A stretch of 64,000 nt of DNA from Caldisericum exile_A (GCF_047785965.1 NZ_JBLOBF010000005.1:1-64000), one strand, 5' to 3'; numbered from the stretch's first letter, positions 1 through 9,002 are shown. The notes: generated from the sequence alone by a model not told the origin. A program made the numbers and translations.

Positions 1-105
1 GAAAATGCTCAAATTTTCACAAGACTAAGAGAGTCATTTAATACAATATTTCCCATTAGCCTACACCCAAAAATACGGAAAACAATACAAAATTTGATAA
101 GTTAG
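1..105 (+). CDS. C-terminal fragment of an unidentified protein (runs in from the left edge)
   Basis: The frame is open from the first base to a TAG at 103-105, giving 34 residues of mixed basic and hydrophobic character ending in KTIQNLIS. I do not recognise the family. Because the following 1.1 kb is repeat-rich it could be the end of a mobile-element gene, but nothing in the visible residues shows this. A purely fortuitous open frame is also possible. Confidence 0.35.
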   Translation, partial: ENAQIFTRLRESFNTIFPISLHPKIRKTIQNLIS

Positions 106-225
106 AAAAGTTTTTAAAAAGTACAAAAATTCCCTGAAAAAAGTGGAACTTTTTTGTGAGTTTGACAGTCTAATATATGAGAAGAAAAAAATTTATAAGA
201 ATCTGGAAAAATTTTTTAAAACCTC

Positions 226-253
226 TTGACGGAAGAGTTTGATAAAATATAAC
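226..253 (+). promoter_or_regulatory. Candidate sigma-A promoter
   Basis: TTGACG at 226-231 and TATAAC at 248-253 are separated by 16 bp. An ATG at 258 opens only an 18-codon frame ending at 314, which could be a leader peptide or chance. The promoter would otherwise read into the repeat block, so it may drive a non-coding transcript. Confidence 0.4.
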
Positions 254-633
254 AAGAATGAAAAAGTTATTAACTTTGAAAAAAGGAGAGAACTCAAGGA
301 AAAATAGTTTTTAAGTATCTACTTGCTTAACAAGAGGAGCAAAATACCGCAACAGAGGGAATAAAAGGCTAGCCTCTAACTTCCCTAAAAGGAAGAGAAT
401 CCTTATTACTCGAAGGGGTAAAAGTCCCCCTTCAAACTTTCCCAAAAAGAGGAGATTTCTCCTCACTACGTTCGTCGAAATGACTGGTTATGTTTATTCT
501 GAAGGTTATTTCTGTTTGTCATTCCGAAGCCAATTTTTCCTTGTCATTCCGAAAGCAATTTCTGTCATTCTGAAGCCAATTTTTATTTGTCGTTCCGAAG
601 CGGAAGGCGAGGAATCTCCTCAGTTTTTGGGGG

Positions 634-664
634 GTATTGAGGGGGGTTGTTGCCCCCTCAAAAT
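634..664. repeat. Hairpin-forming direct repeat, copy 1
   Basis: TTGAGGGGG and CCCCCTCAA arms flank a short loop at 637-661. The 31-base unit recurs almost unchanged at 766-796, 132 bp away. The G-run/C-run stem could act as a terminator-like or REP-like structure. Confidence 0.7.
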
Positions 665-707
665 GGTTGTCATTCCGAAGGCTTTAGCCTGAGGAATCTC
701 CAATATT

Positions 708-730
708 AGAAAGGGGGATACCCCCTTTCT
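708..730. repeat. Perfect 10-bp hairpin
   Basis: AGAAAGGGGG (708-717), loop ATA, CCCCCTTTCT (721-730). It sits between the two copies of the larger hairpin repeat and is not next to any gene end. Confidence 0.65.
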
Positions 731-765
731 AACTTACCCCCAAGGCAAAATTATTATTTGGGGGA

Positions 766-796
766 GTGTTGAGGGGGGTTGTTGCCCCCTCAAAAT
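766..796. repeat. Hairpin-forming direct repeat, copy 2
   Basis: Second copy of the unit at 634-664, with the same arms at 769-793 and one base changed at the left end. Confidence 0.7.
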
Positions 797-890
797 ATGG
801 AGATTTCTCACTTCGTTCGAAATGACAATCGATGGAAGGGGGCACTTCGAACTTCCCCAGAAAGAGGAGATTTCTCAGTCGCTTTCGCTC

Positions 891-1006
891 CTTCGAAATG
901 ACAATCATTGGAAGCGGGACTTTGAAATGACAATTATTGGAAGCGGGACTTCGAAATGACAATTATTGGAAGCGGGACTTCGAAATGACAATTATTGGAA
1001 GCGGGC
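891..1006. repeat. 29-bp tandem repeat, four units
   Basis: The word GAAATGACA begins at 895, 924, 953 and 982, an exact 29-bp period. Each unit also contains ATTGGAAGCGGG; copies differ by one or two bases. There are no unique spacers, so this is a tandem array and not a CRISPR. It appears to be a local expansion of the end of the dispersed repeat. Confidence 0.8.
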
Positions 1007-1206
1007 ACATCCCCCTTCCAGATTTCCCCTAAAAACAATATTAATTGGGGAGTATTGAGTTGCATTAAAGTAGCTCACTTTTTCTAACCTGGCTTGAAAA
1101 AAAGATAGTATTTCTTAGAGACAGAGTTGAGATGTCTTTAAATGTAAAAATTTTTTGGTTATTTAATGATAGTTTTTTCCAAATACCGAAATCGTTACTT
1201 TTAGGG

Positions 1207-1220
1207 TATAATTAATTAAG
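1207..1220 (+). promoter_or_regulatory. -10 element immediately before the metallo-hydrolase gene
   Basis: TATAAT at 1207-1212 lies 8 nt before the ATG at 1221, and there is no Shine-Dalgarno sequence. Transcription would start at or very near the ATG, implying a leaderless mRNA. No good -35 is seen. Confidence 0.45.
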
Positions 1221-2762
1221 ATGAAAATAAAGATATTTGATGGGCACAATGTAATTGGAGGAAATAAGATATTCGTTGAAAGTAAAAGTGGACAGTCATT
1301 TATCCTCGATTTTGGCAAGAATTTTAAGCAGTTTTCACAGTACTTTGAAGAGTTTTTGACACCAAGAGCAGGTGCAGGATTACACGACTTTTGGAAGTTA
1401 AACCTCATTCCTCATCTTAAGGGACTTTATAGAGAAGGTTTACTTTACTATGTGAAAGATGAGGTTGATAAAGCATTAACTATTAATCCTGTTGCAGTAT
1501 TTGTTTCCCACGGGCATATGGATCACTTTGGTTATATATCATTCCTAAGAGAAGATATCCCAATCATTGCAACTCCTATAACCCATCATATTATTAAAGC
1601 TTATCAAGATACGGGAAATCAAAGCTTTTTTGAAGAATTTTATATTGTTTCAAATGTAGCTTTTGTTAATGGTGTAAAAGAACAAAAGTTGAAAAAGGAT
1701 CCAGACAATAAAATTGAAAGGAATTTTAGATATCCTAAAGTGTCTTCTAAAAGTGAAAATAAAGTTTCTTTTGAAAGCGAAGAATTAGGTGATTTTAAAT
1801 ACAGAGTTTTTGAAGTTGATCATTCTGTTTTAGGCGCATCTTCTATATATTTTGAGGTTGATGGAATAAAGGTTGCATATACTGGAGATATAAGATTTCA
1901 TGGTAAAGGAGCCCACAAAACTGAGGAATTTTTCGAATTTTTGTCTCAAAATGGTGTTGATGTCCTTTTAATAGAGGGCACACGAATTAATGAAAATTCT
2001 TTACAAAAATTGGACGAACCCCAACTGAGGGAAGAGGATATTAAACAAAATGCAATTAAGGTTGTAAATAGCAATAAAGGAAAACTTGTTATTGCAGATT
2101 TTGGAGCAAGAAACATTGAGCGTCTTGAAATATTCTTTGAAATTGCAAAGGAAACTGGAAGGCGCCTTGCGATCACGATGAAGGATGCGTATTTACTTCA
2201 TCTTTTAAAAAGCGATGGTGTTAACATAATTGATGAGGCGAATATTGTTATTATTGAAAGTAAAAGAGAACAAAATAGAGTGTGGATTAACGAAATTAAG
2301 AAAAATGATGCATATAAGGATAGGTTTGTGACAATTCCTGAAATTGGAAAAAGTCCTCAGGATTACATAGTTTGTTATAGTTTCTGGGACATGCCAAATC
2401 TTCTTGATATAGAAATTAATGGTGGCGCCTACATATATTCTACAAGTGAAGCATATACTGAAGAGCAAATGTTTGACACTCATAGGCTTTTAAATTGGAT
2501 ATCCACGTTTAATTTAACTCCATATGGTCTTGAAGTTGGAGATGATGCAATACCTACTTTTACAAGGGAGTACCATGTCTCAGGACACGCAAGTCCAAGG
2601 GATCTATTAAAGCATATTGAAATTGCAAAACCAAGATATATTATACCAATACATACTGAGAATCTTTTATCTTACAGTGATCTTTTAAGGTCAAAACTCG
2701 GGTATAATTTCCAAATTATAACAGAAACTGATCAATCAGGTATTTTAACTTTTGATCTTTAG
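1221..2762 (+). CDS. Metallo-beta-lactamase fold hydrolase, RNase J / beta-CASP-like
   Basis: This 513-residue protein has the zinc motif HxHxDH at residues 97-102 (SHGHMDH), a further metal-ligand region around the YTGD segment (about 215-220), and a C-terminal HVSGH (452-456) followed by PIHTE (His 478), the layout of RNase J-type nucleases with a beta-CASP insert. These enzymes cut or trim RNA at a two-zinc site in the cytoplasm. It is slightly shorter than classical RNase J (about 550 residues) and the N-terminus is atypical, so an uncharacterised branch of the family is likely. The ATG follows a -10 box with no ribosome site. The stop overlaps by 4 bp the end of the convergent deacetylase gene. 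Confidence 0.75.
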   Translation: MKIKIFDGHNVIGGNKIFVESKSGQSFILDFGKNFKQFSQYFEEFLTPRAGAGLHDFWKLNLIPHLKGLYREGLLYYVKDEVDKALTINPVAVFVSHGHMDHFGYISFLREDIPIIATPITHHIIKAYQDTGNQSFFEEFYIVSNVAFVNGVKEQKLKKDPDNKIERNFRYPKVSSKSENKVSFESEELGDFKYRVFEVDHSVLGASSIYFEVDGIKVAYTGDIRFHGKGAHKTEEFFEFLSQNGVDVLLIEGTRINENSLQKLDEPQLREEDIKQNAIKVVNSNKGKLVIADFGARNIERLEIFFEIAKETGRRLAITMKDAYLLHLLKSDGVNIIDEANIVIIESKREQNRVWINEIKKNDAYKDRFVTIPEIGKSPQDYIVCYSFWDMPNLLDIEINGGAYIYSTSEAYTEEQMFDTHRLLNWISTFNLTPYGLEVGDDAIPTFTREYHVSGHASPRDLLKHIEIAKPRYIIPIHTENLLSYSDLLRSKLGYNFQIITETDQSGILTFDL

Positions 2763-3658
2763 GGTTTCAAGTTTACTTTATTGATGAAAGCTTGTAAATT
2801 TTCTCTTCCATCAATTCTTACTCGAGGAAGCAAAAGGGGATCGTTTTTTGGATTTGCCAATCCTGGGATTTCTGTGGCTGCCATTGTGTATCCGTATGCC
2901 TTAAGAATTTCTTTTGAATCTCTATCAAAGCCTCCGAAGGGATAACAAAAAGAAGTTGGAGTATAGTTAAGTAGTCTTTTTACATCGTTTGTGCATGCTT
3001 TTATCTCATAAATTTTTGTAAGGAGTGGACTTCTTTTTAAATTAACATGGTCTCTTGTATGTGTGCCGACTTCACAAAGACCACTATTAAGCATCTCTTT
3101 TACTTCATCTTTGCTCATGTAGAAGTTAGTGTGCATTCCTGTGTATTTAGTTATCAAAAAGATGACAAAGTGAAAATTATATTTCTTAAGTATAGGGTAT
3201 GCGTATTTGTATACGCCTTTATCTCCATCATCAAATGTAAGAACAATTGGTTTTTTGGGATAAGGTAGGTTTCCTTTCCAAATTTCGTTAAGCTCTTTTA
3301 GAGTTATTGGCGTGAATCCATTTTTGTGCAAATAGTCCATCATACTTTCAAATAGTTTTGGATCGATTGTAAGTGATTTTGTTAATTCGCTTGCATTTTG
3401 AGGGACAGGGGAGACATTGTGAAACATAAGGATTGGAACATAAGAAACACCTTGTTCTAAATATTTCTTTGTTCTTGTAATCTTATGTGTGTTTTCTGCA
3501 GGCTCCCATACATCTTTTGAATGTATATAGGTTTCATACTTAACGGCACTTTCTGAAATTGCTTCTTTATTTTCTTCGGACACATAGTAAACAGAAAATA
3601 TGAAAACAAGTACAAATACTAAAAATGTTATTAAAACAATCTCGATTTCTTTTTTCAT
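2759..3658 (-). CDS. Membrane-anchored polysaccharide deacetylase (NodB domain)
   Basis: An N-terminal hydrophobic helix (residues about 7-27) is followed by a NodB domain. Its signature strings are VPILMFHNVS, the metal-binding TFDDGD, GTHTRDH with the second histidine pair, and YPFGGFD. Family members remove N- or O-acetyl groups from cell-wall glycans, with the catalytic domain outside the membrane. It is the last gene of the minus-strand operon that begins near 8923; the start lies 2 bp from the end of the P-type ATPase gene, so it is translationally linked. The substrate cannot be deduced. Confidence 0.8.
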   Translation of the reverse strand: MKKEIEIVLITFLVFVLVFIFSVYYVSEENKEAISESAVKYETYIHSKDVWEPAENTHKITRTKKYLEQGVSYVPILMFHNVSPVPQNASELTKSLTIDPKLFESMMDYLHKNGFTPITLKELNEIWKGNLPYPKKPIVLTFDDGDKGVYKYAYPILKKYNFHFVIFLITKYTGMHTNFYMSKDEVKEMLNSGLCEVGTHTRDHVNLKRSPLLTKIYEIKACTNDVKRLLNYTPTSFCYPFGGFDRDSKEILKAYGYTMAATEIPGLANPKNDPLLLPRVRIDGRENLQAFINKVNLKP

Positions 3659-3659
3659 T

Positions 3660-5978
3660 TTACAATTTAAACCACCTATATACGAATAATTTAATTATAT
3701 CAGTAAATACAAGAGTTACAAGTAGCGCATAGAGAAGCGTTATCATAATGAGTCCAAAGTGTGCCTTAGCTACAAATATACCGAACGTGGAAATAAGAGT
3801 TGCTACGATCAAATCTCCTAAAATTGACATTATAACTGCCTTACTTGGGAGGGATGAAAAGAAAAACCTTTCTTCTCTGAAATTGAGTATGTTAAATAGT
3901 CCCGATACAAGTAAAAGATAAAACATAATTGTTTGGAGTTCTGAGAATGTAACCTTAAAGTATTTTTGGGCAAGATACATCGCGATGAAGAGTTCCGAAA
4001 TTTTTAATACACCAAATATTAAAGACATTGAAAGAAGTTTTTTGACGTTCCATTTTTCTGGGCGATTTGAAGGTACAACATTATCTGTTGCAATCGACAT
4101 TGTAACAAAATCGTAAAGGAAGAGCATCAAAATCATGGCAACGGGTGTAATTATTGGCTTTCCTATGATGAGGGTTGCAATAGATACAAAAAATACGATC
4201 TGGAACGTTTTTACAACCTTATTTAATATCCAAATGACAATTCTTTTATAAATTTCTCTTCCAACTTTTATAAGATTTACAATATTAGATAAACCCTCTT
4301 CTGTAAGAATTACTTTTGCAGATTGCTTTGCAATATCAAGAGAATCTTTTACCGCAATTCCAAGGTCTGCTTTCTTTAGAGCAGGTGCATCGTTTGCACC
4401 ATCACCTGTCATACCAACTGTATGACCCTTCTTTTGATATAAATCAACAATTTTGAATTTATCTTCAGGTACAACTTCTGCAAATGCATCAAAGGAGTCG
4501 ACATCCATTTCCTTATCTTTTTCTATTTCTTTAATTGAGATGACGCGTTCTCCAATAGAAACTTCCTTTGCAACTGATTGTGCAATTAGTTTATTATCTC
4601 CGGTAATCATTTTTGGCATTACGCCCATCTCTTTTATTTCTTCTATGAATTTTTTAGAATCCTTTCTTGGATAATCAAAAAATGTAAGAAGTCCAACAAA
4701 AGTAGTTTGATTTTCTTTCTTTATCGCAACTCCAAGACTTCTTTTCCCAAGGTTTGCAAATTTTTCTACAACTTCGTATATGCTTTTATCTTTGTTATCG
4801 GACATTTCGATTATAACTTGGGGTGCGCCTTTATAAATGTGGATTTTGTTGTTTTCTTTATCAAGCACTTCTGCTTCTGAATATTTTTTGTCAGGATCAA
4901 AGGGATAGAATTTGACAAGTTTATATAATCCTTTTACATTATCTTTTCCAAATTCTATGACTGCAGAGTCAATTGGGTCTTTTGTGTTTGGATCAGAACA
5001 AAGATATGCAAGCTCTACAACATCTTCTTGAGAAAAATCTTTACCTATAGGTACAACATCAACAATTCTTATCTTATTTTCGGTTATGGTGCCGGTTTTA
5101 TCGAGGCATAGTATATCCATCATAGCGCTATTTTCAATACCATCGAGTTTTCGAACAAGTACTCCAACAGAAGCAAGTTTTAAAGATCCAAGCGCAAGTG
5201 CAAGGACAGTCATTGCTGGCAGTGCAACTGGAATTGATGCAATGAGAAGTGTAAGAACAAAAGGAAGTGCGTCAAAAATAGGGGTTTTATTGATAATAAA
5301 TTTAATGACAACCAAAGCAACGAAAATAAAATCAAATATAAGAAGCCCTTTTGTAACGCTCATTGTTATCTCTTCAATTATTAGTTTTGGCTTCGCCTTT
5401 TCAATGAGTTCTGCAGTTTTTCCGAAATATGTATTTCTTCCCGTTTTTTCTACAATTGCAATTGCGCTTCCCCTTGTAACAAGACTTCCTGAATAAATTT
5501 CGTCATTTGCACCGCATTCCTTAGGAATTGATTCTCCTGTTAAAATTGACTGGTCTACAAGCAAATTTCCCTCAATAATTTTACAATCTGCAGGCACAAT
5601 ATCTCCCATAACGATTTTTATGACATCACCTGGGACAAGCTCTCTTGCAGGTATCTCTTTAAAAACTCCATCACGAAGCACGTGTGCGTTAACGGAAATT
5701 TTCTTTGAGAGTGCTTCTACTGCCTTTGATGCCCTGAACTCCTCTGAAAAGCCCAAAACTGCATTTAGTAGAAGCAAAAAAAACATGACAAGAGCATCTA
5801 CGTATCTTTTCATTAAAAGGGATATTATCATTGCACCTTCTATAACAAAGGCAGTTAAACCAGTAAATCTCTTTAAAAAATCAAGGATAGGAGGAGTTTC
5901 CTTTTGCTTTATCTCATTGAATCCGAATCTCTTTTGCAGTTCAAGCGCCTCTTCTGTTGTAAGACCCTTGTAATTCAT
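3660..5978 (-). CDS. P-type ATPase, type IIIA proton-efflux-like
   Basis: This 772-residue cation pump has TGES (147-150) in the actuator domain, the phosphorylated Asp293 in DKTGT, and TGDGANDAPALK in the hinge. Membrane segments lie near 40-75, 215-265 and 590-765. The aspartate in LYDFVTM (Asp623) aligns with the proton-binding Asp of plant and fungal plasma-membrane H+-ATPases, and the following TDNVVPS resembles their KDRVKPS, so H+ export is the best call. There is no long C-terminal autoinhibitory tail. The start overlaps the kinase gene by 38 bp; sitting in a two-component operon suggests control by an envelope or pH-related signal. Confidence 0.85.
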   Translation of the reverse strand: MNYKGLTTEEALELQKRFGFNEIKQKETPPILDFLKRFTGLTAFVIEGAMIISLLMKRYVDALVMFFLLLLNAVLGFSEEFRASKAVEALSKKISVNAHVLRDGVFKEIPARELVPGDVIKIVMGDIVPADCKIIEGNLLVDQSILTGESIPKECGANDEIYSGSLVTRGSAIAIVEKTGRNTYFGKTAELIEKAKPKLIIEEITMSVTKGLLIFDFIFVALVVIKFIINKTPIFDALPFVLTLLIASIPVALPAMTVLALALGSLKLASVGVLVRKLDGIENSAMMDILCLDKTGTITENKIRIVDVVPIGKDFSQEDVVELAYLCSDPNTKDPIDSAVIEFGKDNVKGLYKLVKFYPFDPDKKYSEAEVLDKENNKIHIYKGAPQVIIEMSDNKDKSIYEVVEKFANLGKRSLGVAIKKENQTTFVGLLTFFDYPRKDSKKFIEEIKEMGVMPKMITGDNKLIAQSVAKEVSIGERVISIKEIEKDKEMDVDSFDAFAEVVPEDKFKIVDLYQKKGHTVGMTGDGANDAPALKKADLGIAVKDSLDIAKQSAKVILTEEGLSNIVNLIKVGREIYKRIVIWILNKVVKTFQIVFFVSIATLIIGKPIITPVAMILMLFLYDFVTMSIATDNVVPSNRPEKWNVKKLLSMSLIFGVLKISELFIAMYLAQKYFKVTFSELQTIMFYLLLVSGLFNILNFREERFFFSSLPSKAVIMSILGDLIVATLISTFGIFVAKAHFGLIMITLLYALLVTLVFTDIIKLFVYRWFKL

Positions 5979-7242
5979 AAGTTACCTCTCGTATTGTTAT
6001 TGTAAATTTTGAGCCAACATTAACTTTGCTTTCAACGCTTATTTTTGCACCGATGAGATTTGTAAGTTCTTTTGCAATCGAAAGCCCTAAACCAATTCCT
6101 CCAGTTTCTCTTGAGCGAGACTTTTCACCCCTATAGAATCTATCAAATATGTATGGTATATCTTCTTCTTTTATGCCAATTCCCGAATCTTCTACAGTAA
6201 TGTTCACATCATTTCCCTCTTTTCTTGCATAAATTTTTACAAACCCATTTTCTTTATTGTATGCAATGCCGTTTTCTATCAAAATTGAAAGAATTTCTTC
6301 AAGTATATCTTTATCTGTCTTTATTCTAAGGTTATCCTCAGTTTCAAAACTTAAATTTACGTGCTTACTTTGTGCAAGTCCTTCAAATTGTGATTTAAGA
6401 TTCATAAAGAGATCTTTAAGAAAAACGGATTCTACTTTTACAGGATATGTACCTGTGTCAAGTCGTGATATAAATAGCATGTCTTGTATGAGCTTTGACA
6501 TTCTATTTGCTGAGTCTAAAATTGTTTCAAGTTTCTCTTTGTAATAATCAGGATTTCGCTCCTTCATCAAGGCAACTTCAATGTTTGCTTTAATTGTAGA
6601 AATTGGCGTTTTTAATTCGTGAGATGCATCCTGTGTAAATTGTTTAAGGATTCTCACTGATTCTTCAATTGGTCTAATTGCCGAGCTTGCAAATCTATAA
6701 GAGAGGATTATTGTTAAAAGTAGTATGAAAGGGACAACAAAAAGAAAAGAAAAAAGAACTTCATGCAAGGAAGCCTCAAGGTTGTCATAATTTCTTGCAA
6801 CAACTAAATAGTAGTTTGTGCTGTTAAGTTTGGTTATATAGGCACGGATTGTCTTTTGTTCATCGCCTTCTTTTCCCTCAAGGGTATAAAATCCTTCCCT
6901 TATATTTTGGGGTAAGGTAAATTGGTCTTGCAAATTTTCGTATAGAATTTTGCCATTTAAATCCAATATTATTAAACTTTCATTTCCTAAATCGTAATTT
7001 TTTAGAATTCCTGAAATCGACTTTAGGTCTTCTATTGCAGATTCTTCCTTTCCTACAAGTGCTGTTCCAATCGCAATAGCGCGGTTTTGTAGTGTGGAAT
7101 CAAAATCCTTGTAGGCAGAGTTGGAAAAGGTAAAATAAAATGCAACAATTAGTAGCATAACTATTATGAGTGTTGTTATTGTGTATTGGAGCGTGAGTTT
7201 TATCTTTGCGCGTTTTATGTCCTTGTCATCACTCAATTTCAT
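5941..7242 (-). CDS. Sensor histidine kinase
   Basis: The protein (433 residues) has two membrane helices (about 15-37 and 160-185) enclosing an extracytoplasmic sensor region. The phosphoacceptor motif SHELKTPIST follows, then the N-box (LIENGIAYN), DSGIGI, the FDRFYRGEKSRSRETGGIGLGL lid region and a final G-box. This is a classical HisKA plus HATPase_c kinase. It overlaps the response-regulator gene by 14 bp and the ATPase gene by 38 bp, so the three are translationally coupled. The signal sensed is not evident; neighbours suggest cell-wall or proton-gradient stress. Confidence 0.9.
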   Translation of the reverse strand: MKLSDDKDIKRAKIKLTLQYTITTLIIVMLLIVAFYFTFSNSAYKDFDSTLQNRAIAIGTALVGKEESAIEDLKSISGILKNYDLGNESLIILDLNGKILYENLQDQFTLPQNIREGFYTLEGKEGDEQKTIRAYITKLNSTNYYLVVARNYDNLEASLHEVLFSFLFVVPFILLLTIILSYRFASSAIRPIEESVRILKQFTQDASHELKTPISTIKANIEVALMKERNPDYYKEKLETILDSANRMSKLIQDMLFISRLDTGTYPVKVESVFLKDLFMNLKSQFEGLAQSKHVNLSFETEDNLRIKTDKDILEEILSILIENGIAYNKENGFVKIYARKEGNDVNITVEDSGIGIKEEDIPYIFDRFYRGEKSRSRETGGIGLGLSIAKELTNLIGAKISVESKVNVGSKFTITIREVTYELQGSYNRRGA

Positions 7243-7897
7243 AACCTACACCTGGTATAGTTTTTATAAGCTTTTTTTCAAAGCCTGAATCAACTTTCCT
7301 TCTTATATTTTTAATATGTGTTCTCAATGTGTCAGACCAAGGAGTTGAATTTTCATCCCAGAGGTGATTTTCAAGTTCTTTCTTTTCAACGATTCTCCCT
7401 CTATTCAAGCAAAGATAAACAAGAATTTGGTACTCTTTTCTTGTAAGGTCAATTTTTTTACCGCCTCTTGTAACTATCATTTTTTCCGTATCTATTTCGA
7501 GATCTTCAATTTTTATGTTGCCCGTTTTTATTTCTTTTGTCCTTCTTAAAAGTGCATGCACTCTTGCTAAAAGTTCTCTAAAATCAAAGGGTTTTGTGAG
7601 ATAATCGTCTGCCCCAATTCCAAATGTTTTAACCTTTGTTTCAATTTCACCTCTTGCTGTGAGCATTAAAACTGGCATTTTGTATTTGTTTTCTCTTATC
7701 TTTTTGAGAAGATTAATGCCATCAAGTTTTGGAAGCATTATATCAAGAATTACAAGATCATAAGCTTCCTCTATCTCTATCTTTGATAAAGCACTTTCGC
7801 CATCATATGCAACATCGACCACAAAATTATTTTCTATTAGCCCCTCTTTAATTGCATTTGCAAGAGGTTTTTCATCTTCGACAAGAAGTATTCTCAT
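7229..7897 (-). CDS. OmpR/PhoB-family response regulator
   Basis: The 222-residue protein has a receiver domain with the acidic pair in VEDE, the phospho-Asp in LVILDIMLPKLDG (about residue 52) and the conserved KPFDF lysine, then a winged-helix DNA-binding domain (about 125-222). It is the partner of the kinase downstream. Family members bind direct repeats with about 11-bp spacing. Such a pair exists upstream of the nearby PepSY gene (9647-9665), which I take as its probable target. It lies 8 bp from the export-protein gene upstream. Confidence 0.92.
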   Translation of the reverse strand: MRILLVEDEKPLANAIKEGLIENNFVVDVAYDGESALSKIEIEEAYDLVILDIMLPKLDGINLLKKIRENKYKMPVLMLTARGEIETKVKTFGIGADDYLTKPFDFRELLARVHALLRRTKEIKTGNIKIEDLEIDTEKMIVTRGGKKIDLTRKEYQILVYLCLNRGRIVEKKELENHLWDENSTPWSDTLRTHIKNIRRKVDSGFEKKLIKTIPGVGYEIE

Positions 7898-7905
7898 AAC
7901 ATCCT

Positions 7906-8370
7906 CTAAAATAGTTTAAGTGCACCTGTTGTAATAAGCGTTACAATAATTCCTGCTTCAATTACACCAAGTGAAATTGAAATAAACGCCTTCAATTTAT
8001 CCATTCCGAGGATCTCTGCTGCAAGTGCTCCAGAATATGCACCTGTGCCGGGAAGTGGTATTGCAACAAAGATCATAAGTCCCCAAAATCCATATTTATC
8101 CACATATGGCTTTGCCCTTTTTTGAAGGTTCAAGAGGTACTTTTTTAAGAGCCTATCAAGTGGTGGAATCTTTGAGAAAACAAAAATAATAAGATCCCAC
8201 ATTAAAAATACAATAGGTGTAACGAGAATATTCGCGATGATTACAATAATTGCACTGCTTAAGACTGGCAATTTGTATTTAAGGACTGCAAGAGGGATTG
8301 CCCCTCTAAGTTCGACTGCAGGAAATAAGGTCACTAAGAATATATAAATCCAAGTTTTAAAATCTCCCAT
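7906..8370 (-). CDS. Putative small multi-drug export family membrane protein
   Basis: The 154-residue integral membrane protein has the family hallmarks ELRGAIPLA near the N-terminus and PLPGTGAYSGALAA in the second half, with four or five hydrophobic segments. It belongs to the small multi-drug export family (COG2426 type), whose substrates are poorly known. Its first 14 bases overlap the end of the PAP2 gene. Position directly before the two-component genes suggests a shared envelope-homeostasis role. Confidence 0.75.
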   Translation of the reverse strand: MGDFKTWIYIFLVTLFPAVELRGAIPLAVLKYKLPVLSSAIIVIIANILVTPIVFLMWDLIIFVFSKIPPLDRLLKKYLLNLQKRAKPYVDKYGFWGLMIFVAIPLPGTGAYSGALAAEILGMDKLKAFISISLGVIEAGIIVTLITTGALKLF

Positions 8371-8923
8371 GTAGCCTCTCCTTAAATTGTATCAACCCTA
8401 ATTTATGTGCAAACTTTTCAATATAGGGAAAAATCAGAAAGAAATTAAAAATTGTAACAGTTGTCCCCAAAAGCATTCCTCCTAAAATGTCAAATGGAAA
8501 ATGGACTCCGATGTAAATTCTTGAGATGCCAACCAAAAGTGCTACAAATAACGCAAAAATACCAGATATATGCCTTTTTTCAAAGAGAAGCGATGTAGCA
8601 AACGCAAACATGGCAGTTGTGTGATTACTTGGGAACGACGAAGTTGCGTCATCTTTTACAAGGTCAATTCCTAAACCAATTACAAAAGGACGTGGATGAT
8701 AATAAACATTTTTTGTGATATATCCCATTGTGATTGCAATTAGAACTGATGTTCCAACAAAAAGAAACCCCTTTATGTCTTTCTTAATGAGAAGATATGT
8801 TAAGTAAATTGGTATTAAGATAATCAAATATTTTGCAACAAATATCATAAAAGCGTTTAAGTCAAAGTGCGTTTTTGCAAGCCCATTTATGGCATTAAAA
8901 AGCATAATATTTAAGTTATTCAT
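8357..8923 (-). CDS. PAP2-family membrane phosphatase
   Basis: This is a 188-residue protein of about six membrane helices. The three phosphatase motifs are visible: a K-x6-RP-like string (KNVYYHPRP), SFPSNH, and SRIYIGVHFPFDILGG with the catalytic histidine and aspartate. Small bacterial members of this size usually dephosphorylate undecaprenyl diphosphate or phosphatidyl-glycerophosphate at the outer face of the membrane. It is the first gene of a six-gene envelope operon. An ATG preceded by GGAGG is used, downstream of an extended -10 promoter. Confidence 0.85.
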   Translation of the reverse strand: MNNLNIMLFNAINGLAKTHFDLNAFMIFVAKYLIILIPIYLTYLLIKKDIKGFLFVGTSVLIAITMGYITKNVYYHPRPFVIGLGIDLVKDDATSSFPSNHTTAMFAFATSLLFEKRHISGIFALFVALLVGISRIYIGVHFPFDILGGMLLGTTVTIFNFFLIFPYIEKFAHKLGLIQFKERLHGRF

Positions 8924-8942
8924 AAGTTGCCTCCATATAGTT

Positions 8943-8956
8943 TAAATTATACCACA
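8943..8956 (-). promoter_or_regulatory. Extended -10 promoter of the PAP2/two-component operon
   Basis: On the minus strand TGGTATAAT is an extended -10 (TATAAT at 8951-8946). It lies about 22 nt before the PAP2 ATG and just below the terminator of the upstream PepSY gene. Confidence 0.6.
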
Positions 8957-8980
8957 AAAATAGGGGGCATATGCCCCCCT
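8957..8980 (-). terminator. Rho-independent terminator of the PepSY gene
   Basis: The palindrome GGGGGCATATGCCCCC (8963-8978) is followed on the minus strand by TATTTTTG. It ends the PepSY transcript before the next promoter. Confidence 0.7.
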
Positions 8981-9002
8981 AAGTGTGAGGATACTACTTG
9001 TA

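Larger units (their letters stand above)
451..903. repeat. Cluster of dispersed-type interspersed repeats in both orientations
   Basis: A recurring element has GTCATTCCGAAG at one end and GAGGAATCTCC at the other. Copies or pieces in this orientation lie near 517, 541, 562, 587-619 and 667-701. Inverted copies (GGAGATTTCTC to TCGAAATGAC) lie at 451-483, 799-827 and 868-903. The 106-1200 interval holds no convincing gene; short frames here are translated repeats. Repeats of this general look are common between genes in many bacterial genomes, but I cannot name a described family from sequence alone. Confidence 0.75.

Noticed and set aside
480..962. Short open frames on both strands in the repeat block
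   Set aside because: They are translations of the repeats and lack ribosome sites and family similarity.
891..1006. CRISPR array
   Set aside because: Units are directly abutting 29-bp copies with no unique spacers and no cas genes nearby.
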